The notes beneath the pieces are model-generated. The model was given only the letters and a program-made list of their open reading frames with translations. It was not told where the DNA came from and did no database searches. Of a stretch of 64,000 bases of DNA, positions 30,338 through 43,804 are shown one piece after another (the stretch's first letter is position 1; the number at the start of each line of letters is the position of its first letter). This stretch comes from Typha latifolia. Lineage: Eukaryota; Streptophyta; Magnoliopsida; Poales; Typhaceae. The translations under genes and the position numbers were made by a program. Location of the stretch: contig CM034103.1 in NCBI GenBank assembly GCA_019914945.1, positions 9,734,001-9,798,000 of the forward strand, written 5' to 3'.

Positions 30338-33300
30338 CTGTATATGGAGGCGTTCTCTTTCCAATGCTAGTTTCATGACCAGGTCAGCTATGACATTACT
30401 CCTGATACCAATATCCTTGGCTGCGGATACTTTTGCATCATCATATTCGTGCAATGAGGTCTCTAGACATTCAACTCTGCTCCTCAGAAAACCCAGTTCT
30501 TCATTAAGCTCGAAATTTGTTTCAGTCAATAAAGTACACTTAACTTCAGCACTCAGAGCCCTACTTTCAGCTTTTGAAACCTTTTCCTTGAAATCCCCGA
30601 TTACATGTTCCATATCAATCATCGTAGCACTTAAAATATTCTGTTGTTCTGCAATTGCATCCACAGATGCTTTTGCATGTTCTATCTGAGTATCTGATTC
30701 CTTGAGCTTCCTTTCTAAAAGGTTTGCCCTATCTGACCCACTATTTCTAAGAACACCAAGCTCTTCATTTAGTTCCATGTTAGTTTTAGTCAATCGTGTA
30801 CACTTTGCTTCTGCCCTTTCAGCCCTACCTTCTGTTTTCAAGACATTTTCTTTAAGAACCTCAATGACATTTTCCAAGGCGCTTAGTTCAGAATGCAGCA
30901 TACTCTGCTGCTCTTGACTGGCTTCAGTGGATGCTTTCTCCAACTGCAACCGGATATCAGATTCCCTTAGCCGTTCCTCCAATGCTAGCACCTTATCTCT
31001 CAGAGCAGCTAGCATGCATTCATTCGCAGATTCAGCAAGGGAGTCTTTTAGACCATTTTCCTGCCATGAAATGATGTTATCAAGTGCTGCACAGCTAGTT
31101 TTCAACTTCTCCAAAGCACTTTCTTCAGCTGATAGCTTGGCCACACTATCCCCTAACTCTGGCTGCATCTCCAATTCCTGGTGTATGAAAGCACTAGGAT
31201 TGCATTGGACAAAATTAAGTATTCCTGTTAGTTCTTTAGAAATTGCCAGAAGAACATCAGCAGCAATTTCAGTCTCAAACAACCTTCCTGCAATCATATG
31301 CAATGACTCTTCCAGACAGTACGTTTCCTGTTCTGCGTGGCACAGTTTCAGTTTGAGTTCCTCTTCGGCAGATCTTGAATCAGAAAGCTTCTTTTCAAGA
31401 TCCAGCTCCCTTGCTAAAGATTTTTCCAACATTTGTAGAACATGTCTCCGCTGATCCGCATTCTGCAATGTCCATTTAGTATTGTTTGATGAAAAGTGAC
31501 CATTTTGAACTCCCCCATCTCCATTGCTCCCTGCAAAGATACATGTCTTTGAAACAGTTATGTGCATCCTTATTGTTCTTATTAATTTAGTGTAATTGGT
31601 TTCAGAATTGAGACAAGAAAGTGCAGAGGCCAAGAAAAGGATAAAAGAAAGCAGAAAAGGAGGAAATGCAAAGCTGGAGATCCAAGAAATGGCTCCAATT
31701 TGGTATTCTTGTGTGGAAGGAGACAAGATATCTAAAGTAGATTATCAAGGAGGTAAGAGAGAAGCATAGAAAAGGAGATGGTTAAGGAAATGAATATAGC
31801 TGGATCATGGACATAGTAACTAAAAAGAGAAAAACACGAGAAAATGTGATTGCAGTTCTACGTGAGGTGGTAGTAAATAAAATAAATAAAGGAAATGAAT
31901 ATATGAGAGGAGAAGATGCCACAGAAGATGCAACAGATTGAAATAAAATAAATTATCAATGAGAAACATCAGAGGAAATCACAGGAAATACAAAAGATAA
32001 AAGATCAAGGAGAGAAGATAAGTGATTGCAGTGCTATGTGAGGTGGTAGTAAAAAGTTCAGAGAAACTTGCAATAATTTTGACAGGCAAATCCCAAAGTG
32101 AGGAGGATTGAGTATGTAGTACTTGAGACTTGAGTCATTCCAGAGGAGGGTAATTCTGGTGGAAAGGAAACATGGCTCAGGAAACTGATTGTGTAGAAGA
32201 AAAAGATAGGGATGCGAATAAGAAAATCAACTAGAGAAGAAGATGAAGAGATAAAAAAAAAAGGTACCTATCAATTCTACTAGCAATTGAAATGATATAA
32301 AAATGGTACCTGATTGTGTAGAAGAAAGAAAAAGATAGGGATGAGAATAAGAAAATCAAATAGAGAAGAAGATGAAGAGATAAAAATGGTACCTATCAAT
32401 TCTACTAGCAATTGAAATGATATATGTTCAATCCATTCATTCTTTAGAACTAGAAAAAAGTGGCAAAACTGGAAAGAGTGGTAGACAAAAGCAATCCATA
32501 AGGTGTTTCCACACTTGGAGAAGATCTAGGAAAGATGCTGGTTCTGAAAATGAAAATTAGATTGTATATCTGAAAAGATATGATGACTGGGAAACAAAAG
32601 CAAATGAAAAATACGGTTAGCTATTATTCCAGTGTGTTTGGTCAAGAGGGATAAAAGTCACAAAACACAAACTGAAGCGGGAAAGAACCATGGGAAAAAT
32701 AAATTAGACTCAGTGGTCAAAGTAATGAACAACTAGAAAAACCAGTCGAGGTGGAAAAGGTTGAAGTTGTTTTTCAGATTGAACACAGAAAGCTTCCTGG
32801 ACTTGATGACCTCACAATGAGATTCTACAAGAGATTCTGGCATTTGGTCGAGAATAAACTATTGAATGTGGCACACACTAGACAGTAAAAAACTAAAGGT
32901 ACAAAAATGTATTATGCAATGTTGTGTTCCTGATACCAAAACAAAAGGAGCATAAAGGAAAGAGGGCCTCAATCCCATCAGTCTACTGAATTGCACTTTT
33001 AATTAACTATAAGATTGAGAAAAGTGATTGATAAGCTAATTGATAAGTCCCAAGGTGCCTTCATCAAACACAAACTAATTCCAGGTAGTAAGGTTCACGA
33101 ACAAAAAATACTATTCATTTGGAAGTAAAAAGAACCTATTAAGCTTGGACTTTGAGAAGGCTTACAACATAATGAGATGGCAATATGTGAAGGAAATAAT
33201 GAGATTGAGGAGATTAGGTGAAACATTAAATGGAACAGATCATGATGGCAATTACATCAGGCCAAATGACAGCTGCTATGAATGGAAAATTAGGAAATAG

Positions 33301-34641
33301 TTCTGATTCAGAAAATGATAAGAAAGGAGATTCTCTTTCCCTTTGTTTGCTTGATTTCTAATAAATTAAAAGAGATAATGTAAGAGGGTGAAGGAATTGG
33401 GCTAGAAAGGACTGGATACAGGAGTTATAAATAATAGTCTGCTCAATCCGCAATAGTACAATATACTGATGATATCCTGTTCTTCAAGTATGACAGGATT
33501 AACAGTTCATCAAGTACTACAGGAGTAGGAGAATTCTAGAATTGCTGTATTGCTTTAGAAAATCTTTTGTACTTCAAATTAATTTCAATAAGTGCAACAT
33601 GTGTATTTGGCAGAAGATAAAGAAGAAAGAATTTTTTTATCAATCTATTGAACTGGAAAGTGCAGAAACTACCACTGTCTGACACTTCTGTTAAATCGTC
33701 ATAACCAAGGTTTAAAAGATCAGGACCGGAATCAGGATCAGGATCGAGATCGACAACTTTCAAGTTCCAAAAGGGTTTCACCAATTTGGAATTATGTATG
33801 AAAATTTGTAAAGGAAACATGGTACATTTTGGAAAGACCTATGGCTGGTTCAACGTAGTATGAGAGTTAGGTTTCCTAAGTCGTTTCCCACAAAGAAGAA
33901 CTCAAATGAGTTATTCCTTAAGAAGCAAGGAAGCTACTACGATTGCTATCTGATGTGGTCATAAGTAGGTACACAATGCACAAGGTACAGTTCACATTAG
34001 TGAAGAATGGTATATACGGTGAATCCTTCTATAGATTATTAATAATAGGCATCAAGCAATGGACTTTAAGTCCTTCATAATCAAACAATTGAGTAGCCAT
34101 CTTCCTCTACAAAATAAGTAATTGTATAGAACTTACATGATTTGTTCCAACCAGAATCTAGGACTTTTTCAATTTTGGCTGATTGTTTCCTAATATCAGC
34201 TACTAGGTCCTGAGACTGCTTTAAAGATACTTCAGCATCATGCAGCTTCTCTTCTATTTTGCTTGATGATTCCTCAATGTGGTCATCATCAGTAACTTTC
34301 TGGCAGGCATCCACAATTTCCTTTTGGAGATAAGTCATGAAGTTGTCTAACTCTTTAACCTCAGAATCCAAAATTCCAGACAGGATATCAAATTCAAAGG
34401 CCTTAACAACAGATGCACTAGAGACATCACCATTTCCCAATGCAAGGGCATCAAATTCAGTTCCTCTGCCTGCCACTTCCATCAAAAGTATATCCAGGTT
34501 CAGTAACTTTTCTGAAGAATATGCCAGGTCAAGTTCCACTCTTGTTAAAACCTCCATAGGGGATCCTCCTCTAGTTGTTCTCTCTCCATTTGATGGCATC
34601 TCCTCTTGACAATAGCTGTTATCTTGATCATCACTGCCCAT
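30338..34641 (-). CDS. WIT: WPP domain-interacting tail-anchored protein (WIT-like), two exons, 3' end not found
   Basis: WIT proteins anchor WPP-domain proteins (for example RanGAP) and LINC complexes at the plant outer nuclear envelope. Exon 1 coding part 34137-34641, exon 2 30338-31530, joined GT/AG in phase 1 (TCAT|gtaagt ... tttgcag|GG), giving 566 codons. Key parts: VLTRVELDLAYSSEKLLNLD and EFDILSGILDSEVKELDNFM (N-terminal family signature), then DQRRHVLQMLEKSLARELDL and a long heptad coiled coil with an internally repeated EC(T)LLTETNFELNEELG/CTRLTKTNMELNEELG element. I chose MGSDDQ at 34641: the upstream in-frame ATGs at 34668/34665 sit before a likely acceptor (AG at 34658-34659), so they are probably intronic. 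A donor CAG|gtaggc ends exon 2. The final coiled coil and membrane tail were not identified to the left. Confidence 0.85.
32205..32420. repeat. ~117 bp tandem duplication
   Basis: AATAAGAAAATCAACTAGAG, GAAGATGAAGAGATAAAAA and GGTACCTATCAATTCTACTA occur twice in the same order, from about 32215 and 32345. Confidence 0.85.
32790..33520 (+). pseudogene. Decayed L1-type LINE reverse transcriptase
   Basis: Plus-strand translation, with frameshifts and stops, gives LPGLDDLTMRFYKRFWHLVE, then LNPISLLNCTF (family NFRPISLLN), LDFEKAYNIMRW (family LDFEKAYDRVDW), MNGKLG, and QYTDDILFF near 33460-33487 (family QYADDTLLF, the catalytic site). Together these mark a plant non-LTR element. Its ends were not found. 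It is antisense to the WIT gene. Confidence 0.8.
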
Positions 34642-34657
34642 TATCACGTTTTCCTTC

Positions 34658-36770
34658 CTATACATCATGATAATCAGATGTAATGATGGATATGTGGCGA
34701 GTAAGATAAAACAAATTCAAGATAGAACCGGAAGAAGATTCAGAAATACTTGAAGGTTTATTTGAAGCTAACAGTTGCGCTTTTTCATAAAAATTAAGCA
34801 CAGCAATTTGTTTTGAAGCTGAAATGATAATCATCTAATCTCAGATAGAAGTTCACAGAACAATAGTGAATTTAGGAAAAATAGCAATTTGTTTTGAACC
34901 TGAAATGATAAGCAACAACTGTACTTATGACAGATCCCTGGTTGAATTTTGATGAGAAGTCACTTGAAAGTATCTAGTATAAAAATATTAGTTAATAATC
35001 TCTTTTTCTCGTTTGATATACAAATAGGTTGCTGATAAAGTCTATCAGGTACTTCTATTGTGCAAGGTTAAGTGACAAACTGTTAAATATATGGTCAGAG
35101 ACATTAGTTTTCCATTCCGTAAATATACGAAGGGTGCCCCATTGCACAAGCCTCGTGCTAATGCAGATTCTTACTTCTTAGGAGGACAAAATGTAGTAAG
35201 TGGTAAATCAAGCCCAGATTACTATAGAGCATGTCTCCATGTATCGAATTCATGACCATATACTGCATGGTGTAGGATTTAATTAACTAAATCCCGACTT
35301 ATTTCATAACAAAATAGGCTAATAGACTTAAACATGTGGTGACAATGGATGAAAGCTTAGCAAGAGATGAGACTCCAACAAAACCTACAAGTCCTATTAG
35401 TATCAACTTATCCATTGAACTATGAGATTGTGACTTGTGAAATGTAAGTAAAACCCACCAAGAGATAGCATTCAATATAGAAACAGTGCGTAGAAAACTA
35501 AGATCAATGATATGGAAAAGGCGTCAGGCTAAAGGGTCTTATATATTCATGAGACATAAGTCAAGTGCTACCATGATAAATCAGTCTACTAGATTTGCAA
35601 GTTGATTGATGGTTAATGGTGTCTCAAAGGATTATGTTCAGTTTAGCTTCGAGAAGAATGAAACTTATAAGTTGCCATTACCATGAAGCTCAACGTTTCT
35701 TGATCATAAAGCTACTAAATTAAGGATAGTTAAGGGCGAACCATTAGAATAGTGGGAAGAAATATGGCTCCAAAGTGAGATCTATATCAACAGATTTAAG
35801 AACATGAGGTACCTTTGCAAATAACAAAAAGTGCAGCATGTTTGAAATAATACTATTACTAGTATCATAACCATCAAAACTGGAAACGTCAATAAAAAAA
35901 AATGAAGCTAGGATGTAACTGTAAAACAGGCAAATTTATTTGTTAGTCATAGCTAAACAACAAGTTGTTTTGACTTTTTTTTACATAGTTTGAGGAAAAC
36001 CATGATGGATGAGAAATCTTGCATAAGTCATCACACACACAAATGTCACAAATCCTCTCCAACAATGAGGGCAAAAATCTAATACCTCTCTCTATTGCAA
36101 AGCCTTCCACCTAGATTCAATCATTTCGTCGTTCTACGGTTTATATATTTCTTAATTAATGCACCCACGATTCCTTCTTCTTTGTATCAAAATTCACGAA
36201 TACTTCTGGCACATGATATCAGAGATACAATGCCATAATGTATGCGTCCTAAAACCTCATAGAAGATTATCGGACCCAAATCGAAAACATGATAACGTGA
36301 TTGAAGAGAGCTACTACATGGGGAACGGCTGCAGATATTTCACCTATTTGTATAAGAGCTATTTATAATATTTTAGCCAAAAAGAAAAATTAATGCAAAG
36401 AGGAGAAAACTTACGTGTCTTAAATCTTTTACGGCTCCGTAAAGTTAAAGGTGATAACGAGATTCCTGCGGCATTTAGGAGCGGAAAGAAGAGAGATCGA
36501 AGGGAAGCAAATTAGGTTTTTTTTTTATTGCTTCGTGTGGGATCGGAGAGATGGAAGGGAAGGCGAGAGGAGGAGGTAGCGGGAGAGGAGGGGAACGGAA
36601 GGGTGACCGACCGTCCATTCCCCGCTCGATTCTTGGAGGAGAAGGTGGTAAGGTATTTGTAGTTAGGCCGGTTTGACTGGTTTGGATCCGGTTAGGATCT
36701 CGTTGGGCTTCAACCAAGTTATGTATGTATGTATGTATGTATGTATGCATGCATGTACATACTGGAAATT
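34658..36770 (-). promoter_or_regulatory. WIT upstream region: probable 5' UTR intron, leader exon and promoter
   Basis: A likely acceptor at 34658-34659 precedes the start codon. At about 36440-36660 the minus strand is GC- and pyrimidine-rich (CCGTTCCCCTCCTCTCCCGC, then CCTTCCATCTCTCCGATCCC), unlike the AT-rich surroundings, and fits a leader exon. The 1.8 kb between has no other recognisable feature. Exon limits are inferred. Confidence 0.4.
36719..36765. repeat. (TATG)n microsatellite
   Basis: Six or seven TATG/GTAT repeats followed by GCATGCATGTACATAC, upstream of the presumed WIT leader. Confidence 0.9.
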
Positions 36771-36779
36771 AAAGTAGGT

Positions 36780-38335
36780 TCTTAATGAAAAGATTATTTT
36801 GGAAGAAAGTTTAAATGGGAGCAAATAATGAAATTAAAAGAAGTTTCTATTTATTCATAGTGTAGCATTATTAGTGATAGAAAATAAAAAGAAAACAACC
36901 TCATTGGCGCGAGCCGAGATGGATTTTTGGGCCTGAAAGTTTAATTGAGCAGAGCCGAGTTAGAGTAACTCATTCGAGTTTAGCTCAAATAGGCTCAATT
37001 GTGAGGTGATATTATATAAATACAGATAAACATAGATGTATAAATTTAGTATAGCATAACTAATTAAAGCAGTTTATGGAGAATATTTAGATGATTAGTG
37101 GAATAATAGGTTTTTGAATTAGCTTAATGGAATAATATTGAGCTCGTCTTGAGCCAAGCTAAATCCCAGCTCCCTCTGTATTGAAAGGCAATACATGGAA
37201 GAAGTCTTAGTGCTGGAAGAGAGGGAGAAATATGAAACAATAAATAATCAAAGAGCGTATATAAGAAGTATCTTTTAAGAAACTTGCATCTCGAGCAACG
37301 AGCTACAGCCGAGGGCAAGGCATCTGGCACATTTATGAAAGCCACATTTCTAAGAGACCAAAAGAGTCACAATAAAGAAAAGAAAAATGGTAGTGTGTTG
37401 CCAAGAATCTACTGTTCTTGCCTTACCTTGTTAGGCTGTTTTCGACGGGTATAGTTGGAGTTAATCCCATGTTAAATCCACTGCCTAGCGTCTCTCCTAA
37501 AGGATGGTGAAGTCCATGAAGGGGAGGAGAGGTTGATGAGCAAATATTTCTAACTTAGATGAAGTTATGGGTGTTGGTGGGACGTTGCTGGGATCTTGTA
37601 TTTGGTTGGACTTTGTATGTGGAAATGGGCAAAAAAAATAGAGGAGAAGATGGGCAAGATGTTTATTTGAGAAGAAAGATAACCATATTTTAGTATATTA
37701 AACTTTATTTTTTTTCTCTCCAAAAAAAATAAAGATAAAAAACACTCGATTTGCATATGATAGCTTATGGATGAAAAACTTAACCGTAAACTAATAAATA
37801 AAAATTTTCATATTTTTAATAGTTTATGATGGTTATGTGTATAAAAAAAATATTCGATGTATATAAAAATAGATGGTAGTTCAAGTGAATTGTCTCTAGG
37901 ATTTAATAGGGCAAACAAATCTTTTACAAGAGAAGGAATGTCTTTACTTCACTACTCCTTGTGTGTTTATTATAATTTATATCCTATATTTTTTTCCAAA
38001 ATTTTTTTAAAATTTTCTTGAGTAGAGTGCTTTCAACGATTTTAATAAAACATGCATTGGTTGAATTAAACATTATGAATAGATAAGATGTAAATATAAT
38101 AAAAATATAATACATGATGTGATATAAGAAAAAACTTAAGAATTAAACAACCAAATGGATATAATGAAAAAAAAATTCATCTGCATTACGGGACATAAAA
38201 TGATATAATACATATAATGTGCGTTATGCTATTAAATCATATGATGATATTTTTATTATTTTAAAAAGATTGTTATGTGCATAATGAGGATCTAAGTGCC
38301 TTTAATATTAAATTAGTTTAATCCTTATTGTAAAG
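36780..38335. other. AT-rich spacer, no gene seen
   Basis: Includes GAGCCGAGTTAGAG/GAGTTTAGCTC words near 36905-36995 that resemble other GAGCC-rich repeats in the window. No coding signal. Confidence 0.6.
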
Positions 38336-38339
38336 ATAT

Positions 38340-38592
38340 TTTAGGGATAGCAAAATTAACAAAATTCGATACGAATTCAGATATGAATATTGGACTTTAA
38401 ACGAATATGAATATATGCAGGTAAACGGATATCCGATATCTGTATTTGAATCTAAAAAATATATCTGATCTGTATCCGAATTTTTTTCACTATCCGTATC
38501 TGAATTAGATAGAAATTTTCTATTCAAATCCGATCCGAATCGAGTCAGATAATGGGTCGGGTCGGGGTTAATTCAACCCGTTTTCACCCTTA
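38340..38592. repeat. Second copy of the CGGATAC-rich interspersed repeat
   Basis: Ends GGTTAATTCAACCCGTTTTC ACCCTTAG; its reverse complement starts CTAAGGGTGAAAACGGGTTG and then CCGACCCGACCC, as at 1664-1720. Inside are many ATCCGTATC/GATATCC words. Confidence 0.7.
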
Positions 38593-38599
38593 GTTAAAT

Positions 38600-41500
38600 A
38601 ACACCTCCTACTTAAACTAAAATTAAAAATTACCACATAAAGTTGCAAAACTTCAATGTGGTAAATACCATCATATTGAAAACATCATTGTGATTCCTCC
38701 ATTCATAGAGCAAGAGAATAACTTTTTTGTTTGATTTTTATATTAGCTCTTTGACTTTGATCCATATATTGATGTTGAAGCTTGATATAAAAAGTCAACT
38801 GATTTTAAAAAGAACACCTTAGTTATATATTATGAAATACTTTGATTGCCACTCACGAATAAGATCCTCATTCCACTATTGGTGTTGCGTAGAATTAATA
38901 ATTAAAAGAGAAAATTATAAATAGCACACATTTTTTATTTATAAATACAACCCTATATTTGCTCAAAACTACTAAAACACACTCTTTTGGTAGATAGATA
39001 GATGGATATAATTTAATCCGACCATAAGATTAATGTAATTATAAAAATAAATTATTAAAGCAACTTGGAAACAAATCAAACTACCGAGTTTTCAACAAAA
39101 TAATATCAAATCAATTATTCAAATGCTAAAATTACATCCAAACACTGATCTCACAATCAAAGAATTGAAAACTATTATTATTTAGTCTCAAAGATTATAT
39201 TAGAGGAGTGAAATAAGAGTAATATATGTTAGGAATACAAAATATATCATTTAAAATAGATGAAATATTCTACTTTTCATTCTATTTCAATAGGTGTTTA
39301 TCAAATTAACTCAAAGTATTGCTCAATATTTTTTAGCAAATAAGAGGCTATTTATAAATAAGGCTTTCTGCAAGTATACCCTCAGAAAAATTCTTTATTT
39401 ATTTGTATTCCTCTCTAAAAATTATATTTACTTATATACCCCTTAAAACATATATTGTTTGCCTATATACGATTATTATTTAAAGTTAAATTTCAATAGT
39501 TTACTAGAAAATATATAAAAAAATATTCTTAATTAAGAGTAATATATGAAAATTAGAACAAGGATATTTTTCTTTTTATACTTAAATTTTTAAATTTTAA
39601 CAGTTAATTAACTTGAAGGATTATTTATGTAATGTATATATGCAAGGCCCTATGTTCCAAAAAGTATATAAATATAGGGCATTATATATAATTTAGAAAA
39701 ATTATATTTTTATCCTCTAGTTAGGTTTAAATTCACTTTTATCGTTATTGTTTCATCTATATCATTTTACCCCTCCGTGTTCTAGAATAAAATGCAATCC
39801 CTTATAACATATTTTACCAAACCACGTATCAAGTTTAAAAATTATTATTAGAGATAAATTTTTATCCTTATTAAAAATAAAATAATATCAATCTAATTTT
39901 AAAAAATTAAAGATATAAAAAAAATAGATATTTGTTCAATATATGTATTATACCTTTATCATTTGAAATTGAACTAGATATATTAAAAAGCTAATTTAAT
40001 CATCTATAAATTTATTTGTTATTAATGAGGATCTATAAATTTGATCTTAAATTTAATCAAATATAATAATAATAATAATAATTACAGCACAAGAGTACAA
40101 AATTCTTAAGTTAAAGTTACATAACAATAAAAATTGAGCTAAATCACACGGAGATACGCAATTTCTTTTTCTAGATCCAATTTTCTACAACTATATCCTC
40201 TTATAATTTTTTTTAATCAGAATTATCTTCGCAATATATATGTCAAAGTTGAAAAAAAGTTTGCCACAGTGGAAGCAATGATTGCAATTTTCCAAAAGTA
40301 CATAGTAATACCAACAATTACAACCCCACTCTACGACTTCGAACCTCCGCTTCCAACACCAATGTGACATCTTCTGGAAACTAGTGCCGTGGCTTAAAAA
40401 ACCACCATCAGGCAAGCTTTTATATGCACACCATATCGATCCTAGATTTTGATCTTTAGACTAATTGTCTAATCTACGTGTATCACCGAGGGCTAACCTC
40501 TCGTCTAACTTATAATAATTAGCTTATAAATTCATAATTTATTATAATATATATATTATTTACTTCTATTCATTTTTGATAGAAGATTTTCAGTTGCATG
40601 ATTCATTATTTAAAAGATAGGGATATAGATCTCTTGATAAAAACAAAAGGGCATAGAATAATCTACAAGGATTTGGTAGAGCCTAGAAGCTATATATTAA
40701 GATGTATCAAATACTCACACGCCAGTTAGTTCGTAAAGAAAAGAGAGAGAAAGAGGTGAAAAATAGTAGCTATATATAAGAGTAAACATCTTGTCAATAT
40801 CTAATGCTAAATAAAGCACCATCTGCATGGAAATTTGGATGCCTCTTTGCTTTTGGATTAAGAAAGGAGGCCTAATACTAGTTAGAATGATATTTCCAAG
40901 ATATTCCATAGTGCATGCATGCCATAGTGGGAACTACGATGGCATCTTTGGTGGAGGATCCTTTTACCCCACTCTACGACTTCGAACCGCCGCTTCCAAC
41001 ACTACGCTCGATATAAAGTACTAACATCTTTAATCTTTAAGTTGTTGAGTTTGAATTGAAAACAGTAAGTGGGCATCTTCCTTTCCTTTATATATTTCTT
41101 TTGAGGAGAAGGTGGCAACTTTGCTGCTATTTCCTGGAACTTTCGGTACTGTAGTTATTAATATAATGCTGTAATAATAATGTAATTAATCTCAATAATC
41201 ACAGAGTGGAGAGTGATTAAGTGAAAAGTTAAAGGAAAGCTTCTTATCCAGATTCTTCCACTAGGTAGGAAAGATTACTATGAATTGTTAGTGTATTTTT
41301 TCTTCTTTTTCCATCCCCCCCCTAAATGGCCAAATAAATACAGGAAGTGCCTCGAAGTTTGAAGTAGGAAGTATATAGGTAAATGCTCCTCTACCAATGC
41401 TGCCAATCTTAGAATATTATATAGGGAAATTATATTTCAACTCAATTGTATGAAACACAGTTCAATTTAAATAAGCACTTAAGATCCGGATTAGAGTGCA

Positions 41501-42600
41501 ACAGTTAATCTGTTATTGTTAACAGGAAAGTGAAATGATAATTAATTTTGCCTATATATATATATATATATATATTAAGTAACGGTTAAAAAGTATTTTT
41601 CATTTGACAGAAGAATACTTTTAGTATATAAATATAATTTTTTATATGAAAAACTGGTCAATAATTGGCACATCAAATACGATGAAAAATATTACAGTTG
41701 CACTTTCGTCATATAAATATGATCTTCTACAAACAAATTATGCACGCAAATAGTTAAGTTAAAAAAAATTAACGATGTTTTGTGCAAATGAGCTAAATCA
41801 AATAGTGTAAATTGCAATTTTTCCTAGAACGTTCTGTTCCTTTCTTCCTCCCACTCGGACAATACTATTCCTATTTTGGGTGGCTGTGAAATGATTATTT
41901 ACTGATCTAGTGGTCCATCATAACATTTCCATACCATATTTTGTGCTGATATTTGTGAACCATGTCCACAACGTTTGAATGTTCTAGTATGTGATTTGCT
42001 TTGCAGACTAAGGAAGTAGCTGAATTACTAAGGAGTGTTTAGTATAGAAAGTAGAAAAAGAAAGTGTTAACTCTCTATGAAAATCTAGTACTATGTAGCA
42101 TTTCTTACTTTTTCAAAACCATCTAATTTATGCGATTTTGGCTCATTGCACTTCCACCTTTAAAAGAAGAGAGTAGTATTTTCTGACCTTTTGTATATTT
42201 CATGTGATACTTAATTGTCATAATTATTAACTTTCACCGAAACACTTTACTCAAAATTTTTATTTCTTAGAACTATTAATCTTTATCCTCGCCTTCTTAT
42301 TACGGTTGTGTTGAGGACCATTACTATGATGGTAAAGCTTGCCCTTTACTTCTTAAAGATCTAAGTCTTGAAGTCTTAGAAACAACCTTATGATCTCCAC
42401 TTCACTTTAGAAGAAAAAATAGGGCGAAAAAAGGAATCCATCAGCTGCTACATACTTCCCTTTCAATCCAGAAGGCAAAATTAACGTTGAGGAATCATTA
42501 AGAACAAAGAACAGATGAGAACACACCCATCTCAAAGAGAGGAGATAAACTACAAGACTACTGTGATATATTAATACCACTCATAAGTCATAAAGCCGAA
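38600..42600. other. AT-rich spacer, no gene seen
   Basis: Very AT-rich with A/T runs, (AATAAT)n near 40065 and (TA)n at 41552-41574. A 36 bp word, CCCCACTCTACGACTTCGAA plus CC(T/G)CCGCTTCCAACAC, occurs at 40324-40359 and again at 40967-41002. No domain-bearing frame. Confidence 0.6.
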
Positions 42601-42640
42601 ACTAAAAGCTATGGGAGGGATCTAGAACAAAACTTGATCC

Positions 42641-42952
42641 TCATTCTTGTGGTTTACATACGGTGATCAGTTGAGGAGAGAGAGGCTTTGCCATGAACGT
42701 AGGCTTCTCATCTCCTGCCATTATGACAACAATCTTGGGCTCCATGTCCAAAGGAACTATAGCAGGCTCTTCAAGCGAGAGAGGAGACATGGAGGATTCA
42801 TCCGAGGAGGACTTGCGGTGGAAACAAATCATGAGCACTATGAGTGCGAAGGCAATGAGACCCATCATGGCTGCTAAGCCTCCAAAGAGATATGGGATTG
42901 GAGATCTCCAGAGTTGGAACTTCGTTGAAGTAGATAGGTTTCCAGGCCTCAT
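42641..42952 (-). CDS. GDU: GLUTAMINE DUMPER (GDU) family membrane protein, 103 aa
   Basis: GDU proteins are small plant membrane proteins; overexpression of the Arabidopsis founder raises amino-acid export and glutamine secretion, acting with the LOG2 ubiquitin ligase. This intact single-exon frame has the two hallmarks: one membrane segment at about residues 20-43 (PYLFGGLAAMMGLIAFALIV), and the VIMAG box at about residues 75-87 (VVIMAGDEKPTFMA). A serine/acidic linker (SSSDESSMSPLSLEEP) lies between. It is shorter than the 129-158 residues of Arabidopsis members. A TATA-like CATAAATAG lies ~60 bases upstream. No frameshift or stop is seen. Confidence 0.93.
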   Translation of the reverse strand: MRPGNLSTSTKFQLWRSPIPYLFGGLAAMMGLIAFALIVLMICFHRKSSSDESSMSPLSLEEPAIVPLDMEPKIVVIMAGDEKPTFMAKPLSPQLITVCKPQE

Positions 42953-43009
42953 GATCGATCTCTGTGGATTGGATGATGCACTGCTATGGCAAAGTCTTAA
43001 GATGTATGG

Positions 43010-43020
43010 CTATTTATGGA
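43010..43020 (-). promoter_or_regulatory. TATA-like box of the GDU gene
   Basis: CATAAATAGCC on the minus strand, about 60 bases before the GDU start codon. The short leader contains CATCATCCAATCC. Confidence 0.5.
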
Positions 43021-43090
43021 TGGAAGGAGGAGGATACAACAACCTCCTGAGGCAACATAGCTTAACGAGTTACTCTAAGAAAAAATGAAG

Positions 43091-43514
43091 GGAAATTTTC
43101 AAATAATACCCTATTTTTTGTTGATTAGCATTCCCTCATATAATTTTTATGTGACATCCTACTGTTACTATAACTAATTTGAAATATGCTTTATTTAACT
43201 TGAGAATAATGCTCTTGAAGAAATTTAGGTTTATAATAGTATTCTAGACGTGAGTATTTTAGAAGTAATTAAATAAAAGTTATTTTAGAAGTATTAAATA
43301 AAAGAGAAAATAGAAGACAATGGCATTTTTGGTATTTTTAGAATATAATCTTAATATCTCTAACATATTATTCCTATTTGGATACTATTTTTTTTATAGT
43401 TAATTTAAGTCAACCCAGTGTGTGAAGAAAGGATGGATTGGATTATAAATAGCTCAAACACAAAGAGTTAATCACAAATAAGTAAAGTACAGCGTGCTAT
43501 TTGAAAATATTCTA
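43091..43514. mobile_element. MITE-like repeat with inverted ends
   Basis: Left end GGAAATTTTCAAATAATACC and the complement of the right end GAATATTTTCAAATAGCACG are similar inverted repeats about 430 bp apart. The interior is AT-rich and noncoding. No certain target duplication, so the superfamily is unknown. Confidence 0.5.
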
Positions 43515-43804
43515 AAAAAAAAAGAAAGATAAACAACTACAACATCTAAAGTGAGTAATATATTAGAGCATTTTGCAACTTTTTAAAAGAGTATCAAAGA
43601 AAATCTTGAAGCTGATGGTCTTGAGCATCTTGTTAATGTATATTGTTGCTTTTGTATATATATACATTGATATTACGCTAATTGATGGCATATCTGCTTA
43701 AATTAATTGGTATTCTCAGTATATTTTGTACTGTTGTGCACCAAAGATATGATTCCTAATTCTTTTTTGCATATTGACATACAATTTGTCATTGCTATGG
43801 TTAT

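Larger units (their letters stand above)
31531..34136 (-). other. WIT intron, 2.6 kb, containing a LINE remnant
   Basis: A/G-rich sequence with a tandem duplication (32205-32420) and L1-type reverse transcriptase traces (about 32790-33520). The GATCAGGATCGAGATCGA words at 33719-33755 are a small local repeat. Confidence 0.8.

Noticed and set aside
30375..31454. Plus-strand frames opposite the WIT coiled-coil exon
   Set aside because: Antisense of a low-complexity coiled coil; serine/leucine-rich and without motifs.
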